Shown in pieces: positions 33,389 to 41,862 of a DNA stretch of 45,144 nucleotides. Under the pieces are notes generated by a model. That model did not search any database. It was not told the origin of the DNA and was given only the letters and a program-made list of their open reading frames with translations. The stretch's first letter is position 1, and every line of letters begins with the position of its first letter. Where the stretch lies: positions 1 to 45,144 of the forward strand of contig VAWI01000023.1 of the NCBI GenBank assembly GCA_005884005.1. Direction: 5' to 3'. Made by a program: the position numbers and the translations under genes. The stretch is from Actinomycetota bacterium (GTDB lineage: Bacteria; Actinomycetota; Thermoleophilia; Gaiellales; Gaiellaceae).

Positions 33389-34809
33389 CCGCGAAAAATG
33401 CTCCGCATTTTCCGCGGGGCCGGTTTCTCGCCTCGCTTCGCTCGCGATGGAACATTTGCGCGTGCGGCCCTAATGGCGAAGCGAACCATCGCCCGGGGTA
33501 GCTTCTCCGCCCGGGCCAGAGTTGCCTCCAGCGCCTCGACGAACCAGTCGACGTCGTTCTCGGAGAGAACGAGCGGCGGCAGGATCTTGATCACGTTCGA
33601 GTCGTGGCCGGACACCTGACTCAGGATCTTGTGGTCGCTGAACAGCGGCACGACGACGAGCTGCGCGAAGAGACCGGTCTGGACGCGCTCGAGCATGCGC
33701 CAGGAGCGGCTCCCACCGGCGGGCTCTTCGAACTCGATCGCCCAGATCAGCCCGAGACCGCGAACGCCCTTGACGACCTCGTAGCGCTCGACGAGCGGGA
33801 GCGTTCGTTCGAGTAGCAGCTCACCCATCCGCGCGGCCCGCTCGGATAGGTGCTGGGCATCGAGCTCATCGAGCGTCGCGAGCCCGGCCGCCATCGCGAG
33901 GTCGTTCGGCGCGAAGGTCGATCCGTGTGAAACCGAATGCTCCAAGGAGTCGAACACGGCGTCGTAGACCGTCGTCGACATCAGCAAGGCGCCGACCGGG
34001 ACGTAGCCGCCCGAGAGCGACTTCGCCACCGTGAGGAGATCGGGCTCCAGGCCCCAATGGTCGAGCGCGAACATGCGGCCCGTCCGCCCGAAACCGGTTT
34101 GCACTTCGTCCACGCAGAAGAGCGTCCCGTAACGGCGGCAGAGCTCCTGCGCGCCGGCCAGGTAGTGATCGTGTGGGAACTGCGGCCCATGCCCCTGCAC
34201 GGGCTCGACGATGAAGACCGCCACGTCCTCCCCGCGAAGGGCCTCCTCGAGCGCGTCGAGATCGTCAAACGGCACCCGAGAGAACCCCGGCAGCAGCGGC
34301 CCGAAGCGCGCGCTGAACGCCGCATCGCCGGCCGCGGAGAGCGAGCCGAGCGTCAGCCCGTGGAACCCGTGCTCGCAGGAGACGACCTTCGATCGCCCCG
34401 TTGCCGCGCGGCCGAGCTTCAGTGCCGCCTCGACGGCCTCGGTACCCGAGCTCGTGAACAGCACACGGCCAAGCGACGACGGCGCCCGTTCCAGCAACGC
34501 GCTCGCCAGCAGGCCCGGTAGCGGCGAGATACCGAGCTGAACCTTCCCAGGGGTCTCGAGTTCGAGCGCTTCGACCAGTGCCGCCCGGACCCGGGGATTG
34601 TTGCGGCCGACGTTGTACATCCCGAAGCCGCCGAGTAGGTCGAGAAAGCGCGTGCCGTCTGCGTCGTAGAGGTACGCCCCTTCGGCCCGCGCCCAGCGGC
34701 GGTCGAAACCGATCGTCCGCAGCAGGCGCACAAACTGCGGGTTGATCGTCCGCGCGTAGAGGTCGAGCTCCTCGCCCCGGTGTTCGTCGAGCAGCTCGCG
34801 CAGGGGCAC
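33385..34809 (-). CDS. Class III PLP-dependent aminotransferase
   Basis: A 474-residue fold-type I aminotransferase (ornithine/acetylornithine-like group). The motifs are TSSGTEAVEAALKL (phosphate binding), FCVDEVQTGFGRTG (Asp contacting the pyridine N) and VAKSLSGGYVPVGA with the Schiff-base Lys. Amino-donor specificity is unknown. The last 40 or so residues (RAARANVPSRAKRG...) are basic and atypical; they are encoded across a hairpin at 33389-33417 and look like a late extension. GTG 34809 lies 3 bases downstream of the XdhC-like stop, so the two are in one operon. Confidence 0.9.
   Translation of the reverse strand: MPLRELLDEHRGEELDLYARTINPQFVRLLRTIGFDRRWARAEGAYLYDADGTRFLDLLGGFGMYNVGRNNPRVRAALVEALELETPGKVQLGISPLPGLLASALLERAPSSLGRVLFTSSGTEAVEAALKLGRAATGRSKVVSCEHGFHGLTLGSLSAAGDAAFSARFGPLLPGFSRVPFDDLDALEEALRGEDVAVFIVEPVQGHGPQFPHDHYLAGAQELCRRYGTLFCVDEVQTGFGRTGRMFALDHWGLEPDLLTVAKSLSGGYVPVGALLMSTTVYDAVFDSLEHSVSHGSTFAPNDLAMAAGLATLDELDAQHLSERAARMGELLLERTLPLVERYEVVKGVRGLGLIWAIEFEEPAGGSRSWRMLERVQTGLFAQLVVVPLFSDHKILSQVSGHDSNVIKILPPLVLSENDVDWFVEALEATLARAEKLPRAMVRFAIRAARANVPSRAKRGEKPAPRKMRSIFRG
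33389..33417. terminator. Terminator-like hairpin in convergent gene ends
   Basis: Near-perfect stem of 13 bp, CCGCGAAAAATGC with GCATTTTCCGCGG, one mismatch and a TCC loop. The AT-rich centre and its position at the end of two convergent genes fit a bidirectional terminator, although it lies inside the C-terminal codons of the aminotransferase. Confidence 0.55.
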
Positions 34810-34812
34810 TAG

Positions 34813-35781
34813 CTACGCGTGAATCCGCTCGCTCGAAGCGCGCAGGCGCCCGCCCTCGCGGCCCGCCCGCACGGCGAGGATCTCGCCGAGGATCGAGACC
34901 GCGGTCTCGGCCGGCGTCCCGGCCCCCAGGTCGAGCCCCGCAGGCCCGCAGAGCCGCTCGAGCTGCTTCTCCGAAACGCCCGTCTCGAGCAGCTGCTCCC
35001 GCCGCCGCTCCTGGGTGCGGCGCGAGCCGAGCGCACCGATGTAGAAGGCGTTGCTCGCGAGCGCGCCCGCCAGGGCCGGGACGTCCCAGCGATCCTCGTG
35101 GGTCAGCACGACCACGGCGGTGCGGTCGTCGGGCTCGAACTGCTGCAGCACCTCCTCGGGCCATGCGACCACGAGCTCGTCCGCGCTCGGGATTCGCTCC
35201 GCCGTGGCGAACCGCGCGCGTGCGTCAGCGACGACCGTGCGCCAGCCGAGCCCCTTCGCTGCCCGGCACAGTTCCTCGGCCAGATCGACCGCGCCGAAGA
35301 CGAGCAGCCGCGGCGGCGGGCCAAGCACCTCGGCGAAAACCCGTTCGCCCTCGCGCTCGACCAGCTGCGTCCGCGTCACCTCCCCGTCGTCCGACACCCA
35401 CCGCTCACCGGCGCGGTCGCCGTCGACGACCGTAAAGATCACCTGCGGCTGCTCGGGGTCCGGCAGCTCGCCCTCGACCCGTTCGACGAAGACGTCGATC
35501 TCGCCTCCGCATGGGAGCCCGACCTCCCAGGCGTCCTCGTCGGGGATCCCGTAGGAGAGCAGCTTCGGCAGGCCGCTCTCGAGTACCTCGCGCGCGTGAA
35601 CAGCCACGTCGCTCTCGACGCAGCCGCCGGAGACGGAGCCGGCGAGCTCACCGGTTTCCGAGACGGCCAGCTTCGACCCGAGCGGCCGGGGGGCCGAGCG
35701 CCGGGTTGCGACGACGGTCGCGAGCGCAACGGCCTGTCCGCCGTCGCGCCACCGCTTGATCGCAGAGAGCGCTTCGCCCAC
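34813..35781 (-). CDS. XdhC/CoxI-family molybdoenzyme maturation protein
   Basis: A protein of about 322 residues. The N-terminal XdhC domain has ATVVATRRSAPRPLGSKLAV and SVSGGCVESDV. A Rossmann-like C-terminal domain carries LLVFGAVDLAEELCRAA and YIGALGSRRTQERRR. In the family, XdhC binds and sulfurates the molybdenum cofactor for xanthine dehydrogenase or CO dehydrogenase. No such hydroxylase is in the window. GTG 35781 is preferred because upstream residues are arginine-rich and overlap the preceding gene; TTG 35838 is the longer alternative. Confidence 0.87.
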   Translation of the reverse strand: MGEALSAIKRWRDGGQAVALATVVATRRSAPRPLGSKLAVSETGELAGSVSGGCVESDVAVHAREVLESGLPKLLSYGIPDEDAWEVGLPCGGEIDVFVERVEGELPDPEQPQVIFTVVDGDRAGERWVSDDGEVTRTQLVEREGERVFAEVLGPPPRLLVFGAVDLAEELCRAAKGLGWRTVVADARARFATAERIPSADELVVAWPEEVLQQFEPDDRTAVVVLTHEDRWDVPALAGALASNAFYIGALGSRRTQERRREQLLETGVSEKQLERLCGPAGLDLGAGTPAETAVSILGEILAVRAGREGGRLRASSERIHA

Positions 35782-35824
35782 GCCTTCAGCGTACCGTCCG
35801 TCGTTTCGAGAACGGCGCGGGCTT

Positions 35825-36643
35825 CTACTGGCTCGCAACGTCGCGTCGCAAGAACACGAGGTACGCGGCGGCGACCGGGATCGAGATGTAAAGCGCGCAA
35901 ACCCAGAACGCCCGGATCACCGGCACCCAGTCCGCGGGAGTGCGCAGGAAGCCGTGCCATGCCTCGAATTGCGTTCCGAGCAGGTACGGCCGGATGCTCT
36001 CGGTTCCCGGCAGCACGCCGAGCAGCTGCATCAGCAGCGCGAACATCAGCGAGCCGACGACGGAAGCCGCGCTGTTCCGAGTGACCGTCGAAAGCATCAG
36101 CCCGAAGGCCGCGATCCCGGCGAGCGGCAGGAAGTAGACAGCCAGGCTGGCGACGAGCAGCCCGAACCCGTGTCCTGGGGAGACTTTCGTCCCCGAGAGC
36201 GAGGTCAACGGGTGAAAGCCCCAGGCGATCGTGCCGGCGACGAGCCCGACCAGACCCATCGCGAAGACGACGACGAACGTATAGGTGAGCACGGCAAGCA
36301 CCTTGCCGGCGAAGACCTGGCCGCGGTCACGCGAACGCGTCAGGATCGTCTTCAGTGTGTCGTTGTGGCTCTCCGCGGCGACGATGTCTCCCGCAACGAG
36401 CGCGGTGATCAGCGGCAGGCCCCAGATCGACATGAAGAAGAGGACGACGAACGGAGCCGCGAGTCCCGTGTCTCGGATGTACCGGCCAAGCGGAACGTCA
36501 TTCGGGCCGCCCGTCTGGAGCACGAGGACGACCACGAAGACGATCGGAACCAAGATTGCGGAGATCAGGCCGAGGTACGTCCGCTTCTGCGCCAGCAGCT
36601 TGGCGATCTCCCACTCGTAGACCTTGCCGACCGCGGCGATCAC
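35825..36643 (-). CDS. ABC-2 family permease
   Basis: A 272-residue integral membrane protein with about six helices, beginning with a short cytoplasmic YEWEIAKLLAQKRTYLGLI segment typical of ABC-2 permeases linked to BcrA-type ATPases. The loop ESHNDTLKTILTRSRDRGQVFAGK lies before helix 3. Substrate unknown. The GTG start overlaps the ATPase stop (GTGA), so the two are coupled. Confidence 0.9.
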   Translation of the reverse strand: MIAAVGKVYEWEIAKLLAQKRTYLGLISAILVPIVFVVVLVLQTGGPNDVPLGRYIRDTGLAAPFVVLFFMSIWGLPLITALVAGDIVAAESHNDTLKTILTRSRDRGQVFAGKVLAVLTYTFVVVFAMGLVGLVAGTIAWGFHPLTSLSGTKVSPGHGFGLLVASLAVYFLPLAGIAAFGLMLSTVTRNSAASVVGSLMFALLMQLLGVLPGTESIRPYLLGTQFEAWHGFLRTPADWVPVIRAFWVCALYISIPVAAAYLVFLRRDVASQ

Positions 36644-37578
36644 GCGACCGCCTCCTCGACGCCCTTCTGCTCGCCCTCGGTCATGCCGAGGAAGAGCTCC
36701 TCGAGGCTTGCGGTCTCCGGCACGAGCGCGGTGACGCCGATCCTCGCCTGGCCGAGCGCGATCGAGAACGCAGCCACGGCCTCCTCGTCGGCCTGGAACC
36801 GCAATGAGCCGTCGACGGAGGTCACCTCGCCGATCCCGGGCTGGGCGAGCAGGAGCGCCTTTGCGCGGTCGGGCTCCGGCGAGCGGAGCCGGAAGCCGGT
36901 CGCCGCCGTCGCCAGCAGGTCATGGAGCTGGCCCTCGTAGACGATCCGTCCCTTGCGGATGATCGCGACTCGGTTGCAGAGCTCCTCAACTTCAGTCAGG
37001 AGATGGCTCGAGAGCAGCACGGTGATCCCCTCGCCGGCCAGGCGGCGAACGAGGTCGCGCATGTCGCGCATGCCGGCCGGGTCAAGCCCGGTGGTCGGCT
37101 CGTCGAGGAGGAGCAGCTTCGGCTCGCGCAGGAGCGCCGCGGCGATCCCGAGCCGCTGGCGCATCCCGTGCGAGTAGCCGCCGACCTTGTCGTCGCCGCG
37201 ATCGTCGAGCTCGACCAACTCCAGCAGCTCCTCGATTCGCGAGCGCGAGTCGCCGTCGTCGTAGGCGGCGAGGAGGCGCAGGTTCCGTCGCGCCGTGAGG
37301 TACGGGTAGAAGGTCGGGCCCTCGACGAAGCCGGCGACGCCGGTCAACGCCTTCGCGCCGGCGACCTGCGGATCGCGGCCGAAAAGCTCGATCGACCCCT
37401 CGGTCGGCCGGATCAGCCCAAGCAGCATCCGCAGCGAGGTCGTCTTGCCGGCGCCGTTCGGTCCGAGATAGCCGAAGACGTCTCCCTTCTCGACCGTCAG
37501 GTCGACGTGGTCGACGGCGACGAGCTCGCCGTAGAGCTTGACGAGGCCGCGCGCGCTGACCGGGAGCGCGTCGTTCAT
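36640..37578 (-). CDS. ABC transporter ATP-binding protein (BcrA-like)
   Basis: A 312-residue ATPase with Walker A GPNGAGKTTSL, a variant signature YSHGMRQRLGIAAAL (as in bacitracin-type exporters), Walker B LLLLDEPTTGLD and switch SSHLLTE. The C-terminal region after about residue 225 is typical of the class. It pairs with the downstream permease. Its ATG overlaps the stop of the upstream secreted-protein gene, suggesting all three act together. Confidence 0.93.
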   Translation of the reverse strand: MNDALPVSARGLVKLYGELVAVDHVDLTVEKGDVFGYLGPNGAGKTTSLRMLLGLIRPTEGSIELFGRDPQVAGAKALTGVAGFVEGPTFYPYLTARRNLRLLAAYDDGDSRSRIEELLELVELDDRGDDKVGGYSHGMRQRLGIAAALLREPKLLLLDEPTTGLDPAGMRDMRDLVRRLAGEGITVLLSSHLLTEVEELCNRVAIIRKGRIVYEGQLHDLLATAATGFRLRSPEPDRAKALLLAQPGIGEVTSVDGSLRFQADEEAVAAFSIALGQARIGVTALVPETASLEELFLGMTEGEQKGVEEAVA

Positions 37579-38753
37579 CCCAGAGCGCGCGCGGCCGCCT
37601 CCGCCGCCGCGGGCGGCACCGATCCGGCGAGGACGTAGGTCACCTCGCCCCGCTTCCAGGTCAGTGCCGTTCCCAGCTGCGTCGCGAGCTCGTGGGCCGT
37701 GACGCCGTTCAGCGAGACCTGGGGCAGGCTTCCCATCGCGCCGGAGTTGCCGGCGGCTCCGGCCCGTTCGACGACGACGATCGCGCCGAGCCCGTGGCCG
37801 TACACGACGAGGGCAGCCTTGGAATCGCTCTTGCCGACGAGCCGCACGTCCTGGCGCGGCAGACCGACGAGCCTGTCCGGCGCGACGACCGGGAAGGTCG
37901 CCGCGGCCTGAACCGGCTTGAGTCCGCTGGCGTGCACCTGACCCGCGGTGTCCTTGCCGTTTCTCGTCAGCGACCCGAGGTCGACGGACTTGGCGCCGGC
38001 GGGCGGCGCGACGTTGACGTCACTCGCCGGAACGGGCCCGTACGAAATATGGCTGGCGGCCAGCTCGAGCACGGGCGTTGACGCGCCCTGGGCGTAGATC
38101 CCGAGCCGCAGCGGCACGCCCCGCGTCGCGTCGAACGCGAGCTCGGCCGCGCCGAGGAGGCCGCCGTCGTGCTTCGGGGAGATCCTTACGGTGTAGGCCT
38201 CCTGACCGGCGACGTTGCTGGGCTCCGCGCTCGAGAGGGAAGCATGCTCGCCGAGCTTGGCGAGGAAGTTGCTGATCTTCGCGACCGAGGGGATGCCGCC
38301 TTGGTCGGCCGAGCTCTTGGCCGAGCTCTTTCCGTCCGCGGGGGGTTTCGCCCGGTAGACCGTGTTCGAAGAAGCGTCGTAAACCGTCACCTCGGTGTCA
38401 TTCCACACGACCTGGACGTCACCCGCGTTTGACTGAAGCTCGAGACGACCGCGCCCGTCGTTCGTCGCCCAGAGGCGTCCGGAGGCCCCGGACATCAGGG
38501 CCGAGCCGACTTGGCCGGTGATCGCCCCCGATGGAAAGAGCTTGTTCGTGAACTTGATCCGTGCGGTCACACCCTTGGGCGAGGGGCCCGAGAGCGAGTC
38601 GTGCACCGCCTGGGCGAGCGGCTTCGGCGGCGGAGTCGGGCCGCTGCCGCCGCTTGCAGCGACGGCGATCGCGGCGACGCCGGCGACAAGCACGGCGACG
38701 GCAATGATCAGCAGAACGAGGCGAGATGTCGAAAGTGTGCGGAGGAGCTTCAA
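37575..38753 (-). CDS. LolA/RseB-like exported protein
   Basis: A 392-residue protein with an N-terminal membrane helix (about 10-33) and a large outside domain. The pattern resembles actinobacterial proteins related to LolA/LppX/RseB, which bind lipid or peptide in a half-barrel (TARIKFTNKLFPSGAITG, GRLWATNDGRGRLELQSNAGDVQVVWND, VTVYDASSNTVYRA). Such genes often precede an ABC exporter, as here: it overlaps the ATPase start by four bases. Its exact cargo is unknown. A direct-repeat operator lies 47-67 bases upstream of the ATG. Confidence 0.8.
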   Translation of the reverse strand: MKLLRTLSTSRLVLLIIAVAVLVAGVAAIAVAASGGSGPTPPPKPLAQAVHDSLSGPSPKGVTARIKFTNKLFPSGAITGQVGSALMSGASGRLWATNDGRGRLELQSNAGDVQVVWNDTEVTVYDASSNTVYRAKPPADGKSSAKSSADQGGIPSVAKISNFLAKLGEHASLSSAEPSNVAGQEAYTVRISPKHDGGLLGAAELAFDATRGVPLRLGIYAQGASTPVLELAASHISYGPVPASDVNVAPPAGAKSVDLGSLTRNGKDTAGQVHASGLKPVQAAATFPVVAPDRLVGLPRQDVRLVGKSDSKAALVVYGHGLGAIVVVERAGAAGNSGAMGSLPQVSLNGVTAHELATQLGTALTWKRGEVTYVLAGSVPPAAAEAAARALG

Positions 38754-38799
38754 AGCGATCCTTTCCCGGACGATTGCTCCTCCGTTCTATGCCCAAAAA

Positions 38800-38820
38800 C
38801 TGAGAGATCTCTGAGAGACC
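38800..38820 (-). promoter_or_regulatory. Direct-repeat operator upstream of the LolA-like gene
   Basis: On the plus strand, CTGAGAGATCT is followed immediately by CTGAGAGACC: two copies of CTGAGAGA at exactly 11-base spacing, one helical turn, the arrangement bound by OmpR/PhoB-type regulators. It lies 47-67 bases upstream of the ATG at 38753. A near-identical site (41700-41720) lies in the same position before the gene at 41656. Confidence 0.7.
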
Positions 38821-38850
38821 GTTTCACAAGACTCAACCGTGGCGGCGTTG

Positions 38851-40239
38851 CTAACCGGGAGTAAACGGCCGCCCCGGCGAAGCCGGGACGTCCTCCAGGT
38901 CGGCGTCGCAAGCGAGCGCCTCGAGAGCGGGCAACTCAATCGTGAAGCGCGAGCCCTTCGCGAAGGCGCGACCGCCGTGGCGCTCGGCCGTCGCGCGGAC
39001 GATCGCGAGCCCCAGACCCGAGCCGGGCTTCCCGGCGGCTCCGCGCCAGAAGCGTCCGAACGCCTGCTCGGCCTCCCCCGGCGCGAGCCCCGCCCCTTCG
39101 TCGGCGACGCTCAGCCGCGCGACCCCGTTCTTCTGCTCCGCAGCGACCGTGATCCGGCCGCCTTCCGGCCCATAGAGCTCAGCGTTCCGGACGAGGTTCG
39201 CAAGCGCCCGCTCGAGGGCGGCCCGATCCCCCCTGACGGCCACGGGCTCCATTGTGCCGGGCCCGACCCGCGACCCCGAAGCGGCGCGGGCAAGCTCGTC
39301 GAGCCTGATCACTTCCGTCGGCTCACCGGCGGATTCCTCACGCGAGAGCGCCAGCAGGTCGTCGGCCAGCCTCGCGAGCCGCTCGGCGTCGGCCTCGAGC
39401 TCGGCGACGAGCTCAGGCGTCGCCCCGTGGCGCGCCAGGTAGTCGACATTTCCGCGCAGCGCCGTCAGCGGAGTCCGCAGCTCGTGCGATGCGTCCGCGA
39501 GGAAGCGCCGCTCATTGTCGCGCGCCCGCTCGAGGCTCGCCAGCATCTCGTTCAACGTCGCCGCGAGCGTCCCGACCTCGTCGCGCGCAGCGGGCTGCGG
39601 CAGACGGCGGCGCGGATCGCCGGTGCGCTCGATGTCTGCCGCAGACTCCGCCAGCTCTCCGAGCGGCCGCAGGGCGCGCGTCATCAGGATCGCCACCGCG
39701 ATCGCACCGAGGGCAGACGCGGCCAGACCGGCGACGAGGACGAAGAGGTGCAGGCTGGCGAGCGTCTCGCGGAGGTCGTGCGTCGAGCCGGCGACGATCA
39801 CCGCTCCTCCGGCAGCCGGGCCACCCACCTCGGCGAGCGGCGCTGTGTAGGCGCGCAGATCCTCGTTGCCGGCCTCGAGGCCCGCGTAGCTCGAGCGACC
39901 GTGCGCGATCGCCTGCTCCAGCAGCCGCTTCGCCGGCAGGACCCCGCCGCCGAGCGAAAGCGAGCGCGCGACGATGCGGCCGCGCCGGTCGACCACCTCG
40001 ACCGAGAGCTGGGTGCCCCCAAGCGGCGAGTCCAGCGCGCCGGGCGCGGTCAAAACGGCCGGCGCCGAAGCGGCCAGCTGCGCCACCTCAACGGCGCGCT
40101 CGTGCAGCGTGTGATCGAACGAACGGTGGAGATGACGCGAGACGAGGACGTCCACGCCCGCGCCGACCACAACGACCGCGAGCAGGATCCCGAGCGTCGC
40201 CGCCGCGACCGAGCGGAGCCGGAGCGATACCCGGCTCAT
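38851..40239 (-). CDS. Sensor histidine kinase (EnvZ/PrrB-like)
   Basis: A 462-residue membrane kinase: TM1 (about 9-33), extracytoplasmic domain, TM2 (about 160-182), HAMP, HisKA with phospho-acceptor His252 (DASHELRTPL), and a catalytic domain with an N-box-like LANLVRNAELYG, DEGAGL and GSGLGLAIV. It pairs with the response regulator whose stop overlaps its ATG. The last 20 or so residues (ALACDADLEDVPASPGRPFT) are encoded by a palindromic repeat that supplies the 3' end of the gene, so the natural C-terminus was probably replaced or extended. Confidence 0.92.
   Translation of the reverse strand: MSRVSLRLRSVAAATLGILLAVVVVGAGVDVLVSRHLHRSFDHTLHERAVEVAQLAASAPAVLTAPGALDSPLGGTQLSVEVVDRRGRIVARSLSLGGGVLPAKRLLEQAIAHGRSSYAGLEAGNEDLRAYTAPLAEVGGPAAGGAVIVAGSTHDLRETLASLHLFVLVAGLAASALGAIAVAILMTRALRPLGELAESAADIERTGDPRRRLPQPAARDEVGTLAATLNEMLASLERARDNERRFLADASHELRTPLTALRGNVDYLARHGATPELVAELEADAERLARLADDLLALSREESAGEPTEVIRLDELARAASGSRVGPGTMEPVAVRGDRAALERALANLVRNAELYGPEGGRITVAAEQKNGVARLSVADEGAGLAPGEAEQAFGRFWRGAAGKPGSGLGLAIVRATAERHGGRAFAKGSRFTIELPALEALACDADLEDVPASPGRPFTPG
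38873..38920 (+). repeat. Double-hairpin repeat at the 3' end of the kinase gene
   Basis: First hairpin CCCGGC-GAA-GCCGGG (38873-38887), then ACGTCC, the spacer TCCAGGTC and a second hairpin GGCGTCGC-AA-GCGAGCGCC (imperfect at one position). Same order and spacer as the copies at 12404, 41863 and 41974. Confidence 0.8.
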
Positions 40240-40898
40240 CGCAACATGAAGCCGGTACCGCGGACGGTCTCGATCAGCGGCGGCTCGCCGAGCTTCGTGC
40301 GGAGATACGAGACGTACTGGTCGACGACATTCAGGCTCGCGGCGGCGGGCCCACCCCAAATCCGCTCGAGGGCAAGCTGACGGGTGACGATCCGACGACG
40401 ATTGAGAAGCAGCAGCTCGAGCAGATCGGCTTCCCGCGCGCTCAACGAGAGGTCGCGCCCGCTCCGCGCGGCGCTGCGGGCGCGTGCGTCGAACACGAGG
40501 TCGCCGGATGCGAGCAGCTCGTCGGGCTCACTGCCGCGTCGCAGAAGAGCGCGGACCCGCGCGAGCAACTCGTCGGCCGCGAACGGCTTCACGAGGTAAT
40601 CGTCGGCGCCGGCGTCGAGACCGGCGACACGATCCGGAACCGCGTCCCGCGCCGTCAAAAGCAGGATCGGCAGACCGAGCCCCTTGCCGCGCAGCCTCCT
40701 CGCGACCGCGAGGCCGTCGAGGCCGGGCATGGCGACATCGAGCACGACGAGATCCGGGGCCGAACGCTCCACCGCCGCCAGCGCCGCTCCCCCGTCCGGC
40801 GAAGCCTCGACCGCATATCCCTCGGCCGCAAGCGTCCGAGAGAGCATCCGCCGGATCGGCGCGTCGTCGTCGACAACGAGGATCGCGGTAGCAGCCAC
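40236..40898 (-). CDS. OmpR-family response regulator
   Basis: A 220-residue regulator. The receiver has Asp10-Asp11-Asp12, phospho-acceptor Asp54 (VVLDVAMPG) and Lys in YLVKPF. The C-terminal winged helix (about 125-220) ends VDQYVSYLRTKLGEPPLIETVRGTGFML. GTG 40898 is selected as the start because LVVDDD follows promptly, as in the family; the ribosome-binding site is weak. Its stop overlaps the kinase start. It is the likely binder of the CTGAGAGA direct repeats flanking this locus. Confidence 0.92.
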   Translation of the reverse strand: MAATAILVVDDDAPIRRMLSRTLAAEGYAVEASPDGGAALAAVERSAPDLVVLDVAMPGLDGLAVARRLRGKGLGLPILLLTARDAVPDRVAGLDAGADDYLVKPFAADELLARVRALLRRGSEPDELLASGDLVFDARARSAARSGRDLSLSAREADLLELLLLNRRRIVTRQLALERIWGGPAAASLNVVDQYVSYLRTKLGEPPLIETVRGTGFMLR

Positions 40899-40921
40899 TT
40901 TTCGGAGGGTAGCCCGGTCGT

Positions 40922-41656
40922 CTACGGCCGCCGCACCGACACGAGCTCGGCCCGCTCGGTCGGCCCTTTGATCGCCACCTCCTTCACCTCGCCGATGCCG
41001 CGAACGTAGTACTTGTGATCGAGCGTGCCGGGCTCGAGCGGCGTCCATTCCTTCGTCAGCAGCGCGCTGTGCGAGGTCACGTACGGGACGGAGATCGACG
41101 CGTGGAGGCTGACGACGGCGAAATGGTCCTCGGCATGCCCCTTGTAGTACTCCTGGCGCCGAACTTGACCGACCCTGGGCGTACCGGTGATGTAGATCCC
41201 GGCCTGCGCGCCGTTACGTCCGGCCTGCCACGTTCCCTCAGTGCTCGTCACACGACCGGCGCGATCGAGCTCGGCGGTCGACTCGCCGAAGTACCAGACG
41301 TTTCCGCGACGGTCCTGCGCATACCAGTCCGTCGTGCGCTCGCCAAGCCTGCCGGCAAGAAAGAGTCGGTCCCGGACAGCGGTGCACAGTACGCCCTGGA
41401 TCTTCTTCGTGGCGAACGTGACGCTGTAGACGTCGCGCGAGGCTTTGCCGTCCTTGACGCCGCGGTAGACGAACGTCGTTCCCGGCGTCAAAGGGAACCA
41501 CGGGTTGTCGACCCGGCGCACGAAGTTGCCCGGCACCGGGGCGGAGCCGCTCGCAGCGTTTCCACTCGCACTCGAGCCGAGCGCGAGCAGAACTCCCGCC
41601 GTCGCCGCAGCCGTCATCAGCACCGAAGAAGTTCCTGGTCTCGCCAGCCTTGCCAT
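40922..41656 (-). CDS. Secreted protein of unknown function
   Basis: A 244-residue exported protein. The signal peptide spans about 1-36 (basic N-terminus, hydrophobic core, ASGNAASGSA). The mature part begins with NPWFPLTPGTTFVYRGVKDGK and has many beta strands, with GNVWYFGE and LEPGTLDHKYYVRGIGEV. The NPWFPLTPGT motif is shared by a group of actinobacterial exported proteins of unknown role. ATG 41656 follows GGGGAAGG. The gene lies directly upstream of the two-component system on the same strand and has the operator-like repeat at 41700-41720. Confidence 0.82.
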   Translation of the reverse strand: MARLARPGTSSVLMTAAATAGVLLALGSSASGNAASGSAPVPGNFVRRVDNPWFPLTPGTTFVYRGVKDGKASRDVYSVTFATKKIQGVLCTAVRDRLFLAGRLGERTTDWYAQDRRGNVWYFGESTAELDRAGRVTSTEGTWQAGRNGAQAGIYITGTPRVGQVRRQEYYKGHAEDHFAVVSLHASISVPYVTSHSALLTKEWTPLEPGTLDHKYYVRGIGEVKEVAIKGPTERAELVSVRRP

Positions 41657-41699
41657 GCCTTCCCCCTCGGTTTGGTTTGGCCAAAGATACGTAGGGGTT

Positions 41700-41720
41700 C
41701 TGAGAGGTTCTTGAGAGACT
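41700..41720 (-). promoter_or_regulatory. Direct-repeat operator upstream of the secreted protein gene
   Basis: CTGAGAGGTTC followed by TTGAGAGACT at 11-base spacing, 44-64 bases upstream of the ATG at 41656. It matches the site at 38800-38820 in sequence, spacing, orientation and distance to the start. Confidence 0.7.
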
Positions 41721-41767
41721 CGGCGGACGGCTTGCTTCGCTTGGAGCGGCGCTATCGTGGTCCCCGC

Positions 41768-41839
41768 GCCCCCGTAGCTCAGTGGATAGAGCAGTGGTTT
41801 CCTAAACCGCGTGCGCAGGTTCAATTCCTGCCGGGGGCA
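41768..41839 (+). tRNA. tRNA-Arg (anticodon CCT)
   Basis: A complete 72-base cloverleaf. Acceptor GCCCCCG pairs with CGGGGGC, with discriminator A; D stem GCTC/GAGC; anticodon stem GTGGT/ACCGC with loop TTCCTAA (anticodon CCT, reading AGG); T stem GCAGG/CCTGC with loop TTCAATT. CCA is not encoded. Its 3' half (from 41807) is duplicated 111 bases downstream. Confidence 0.95.
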
Positions 41840-41862
41840 TCTCCTTGTGGTCGGGATTAGCC

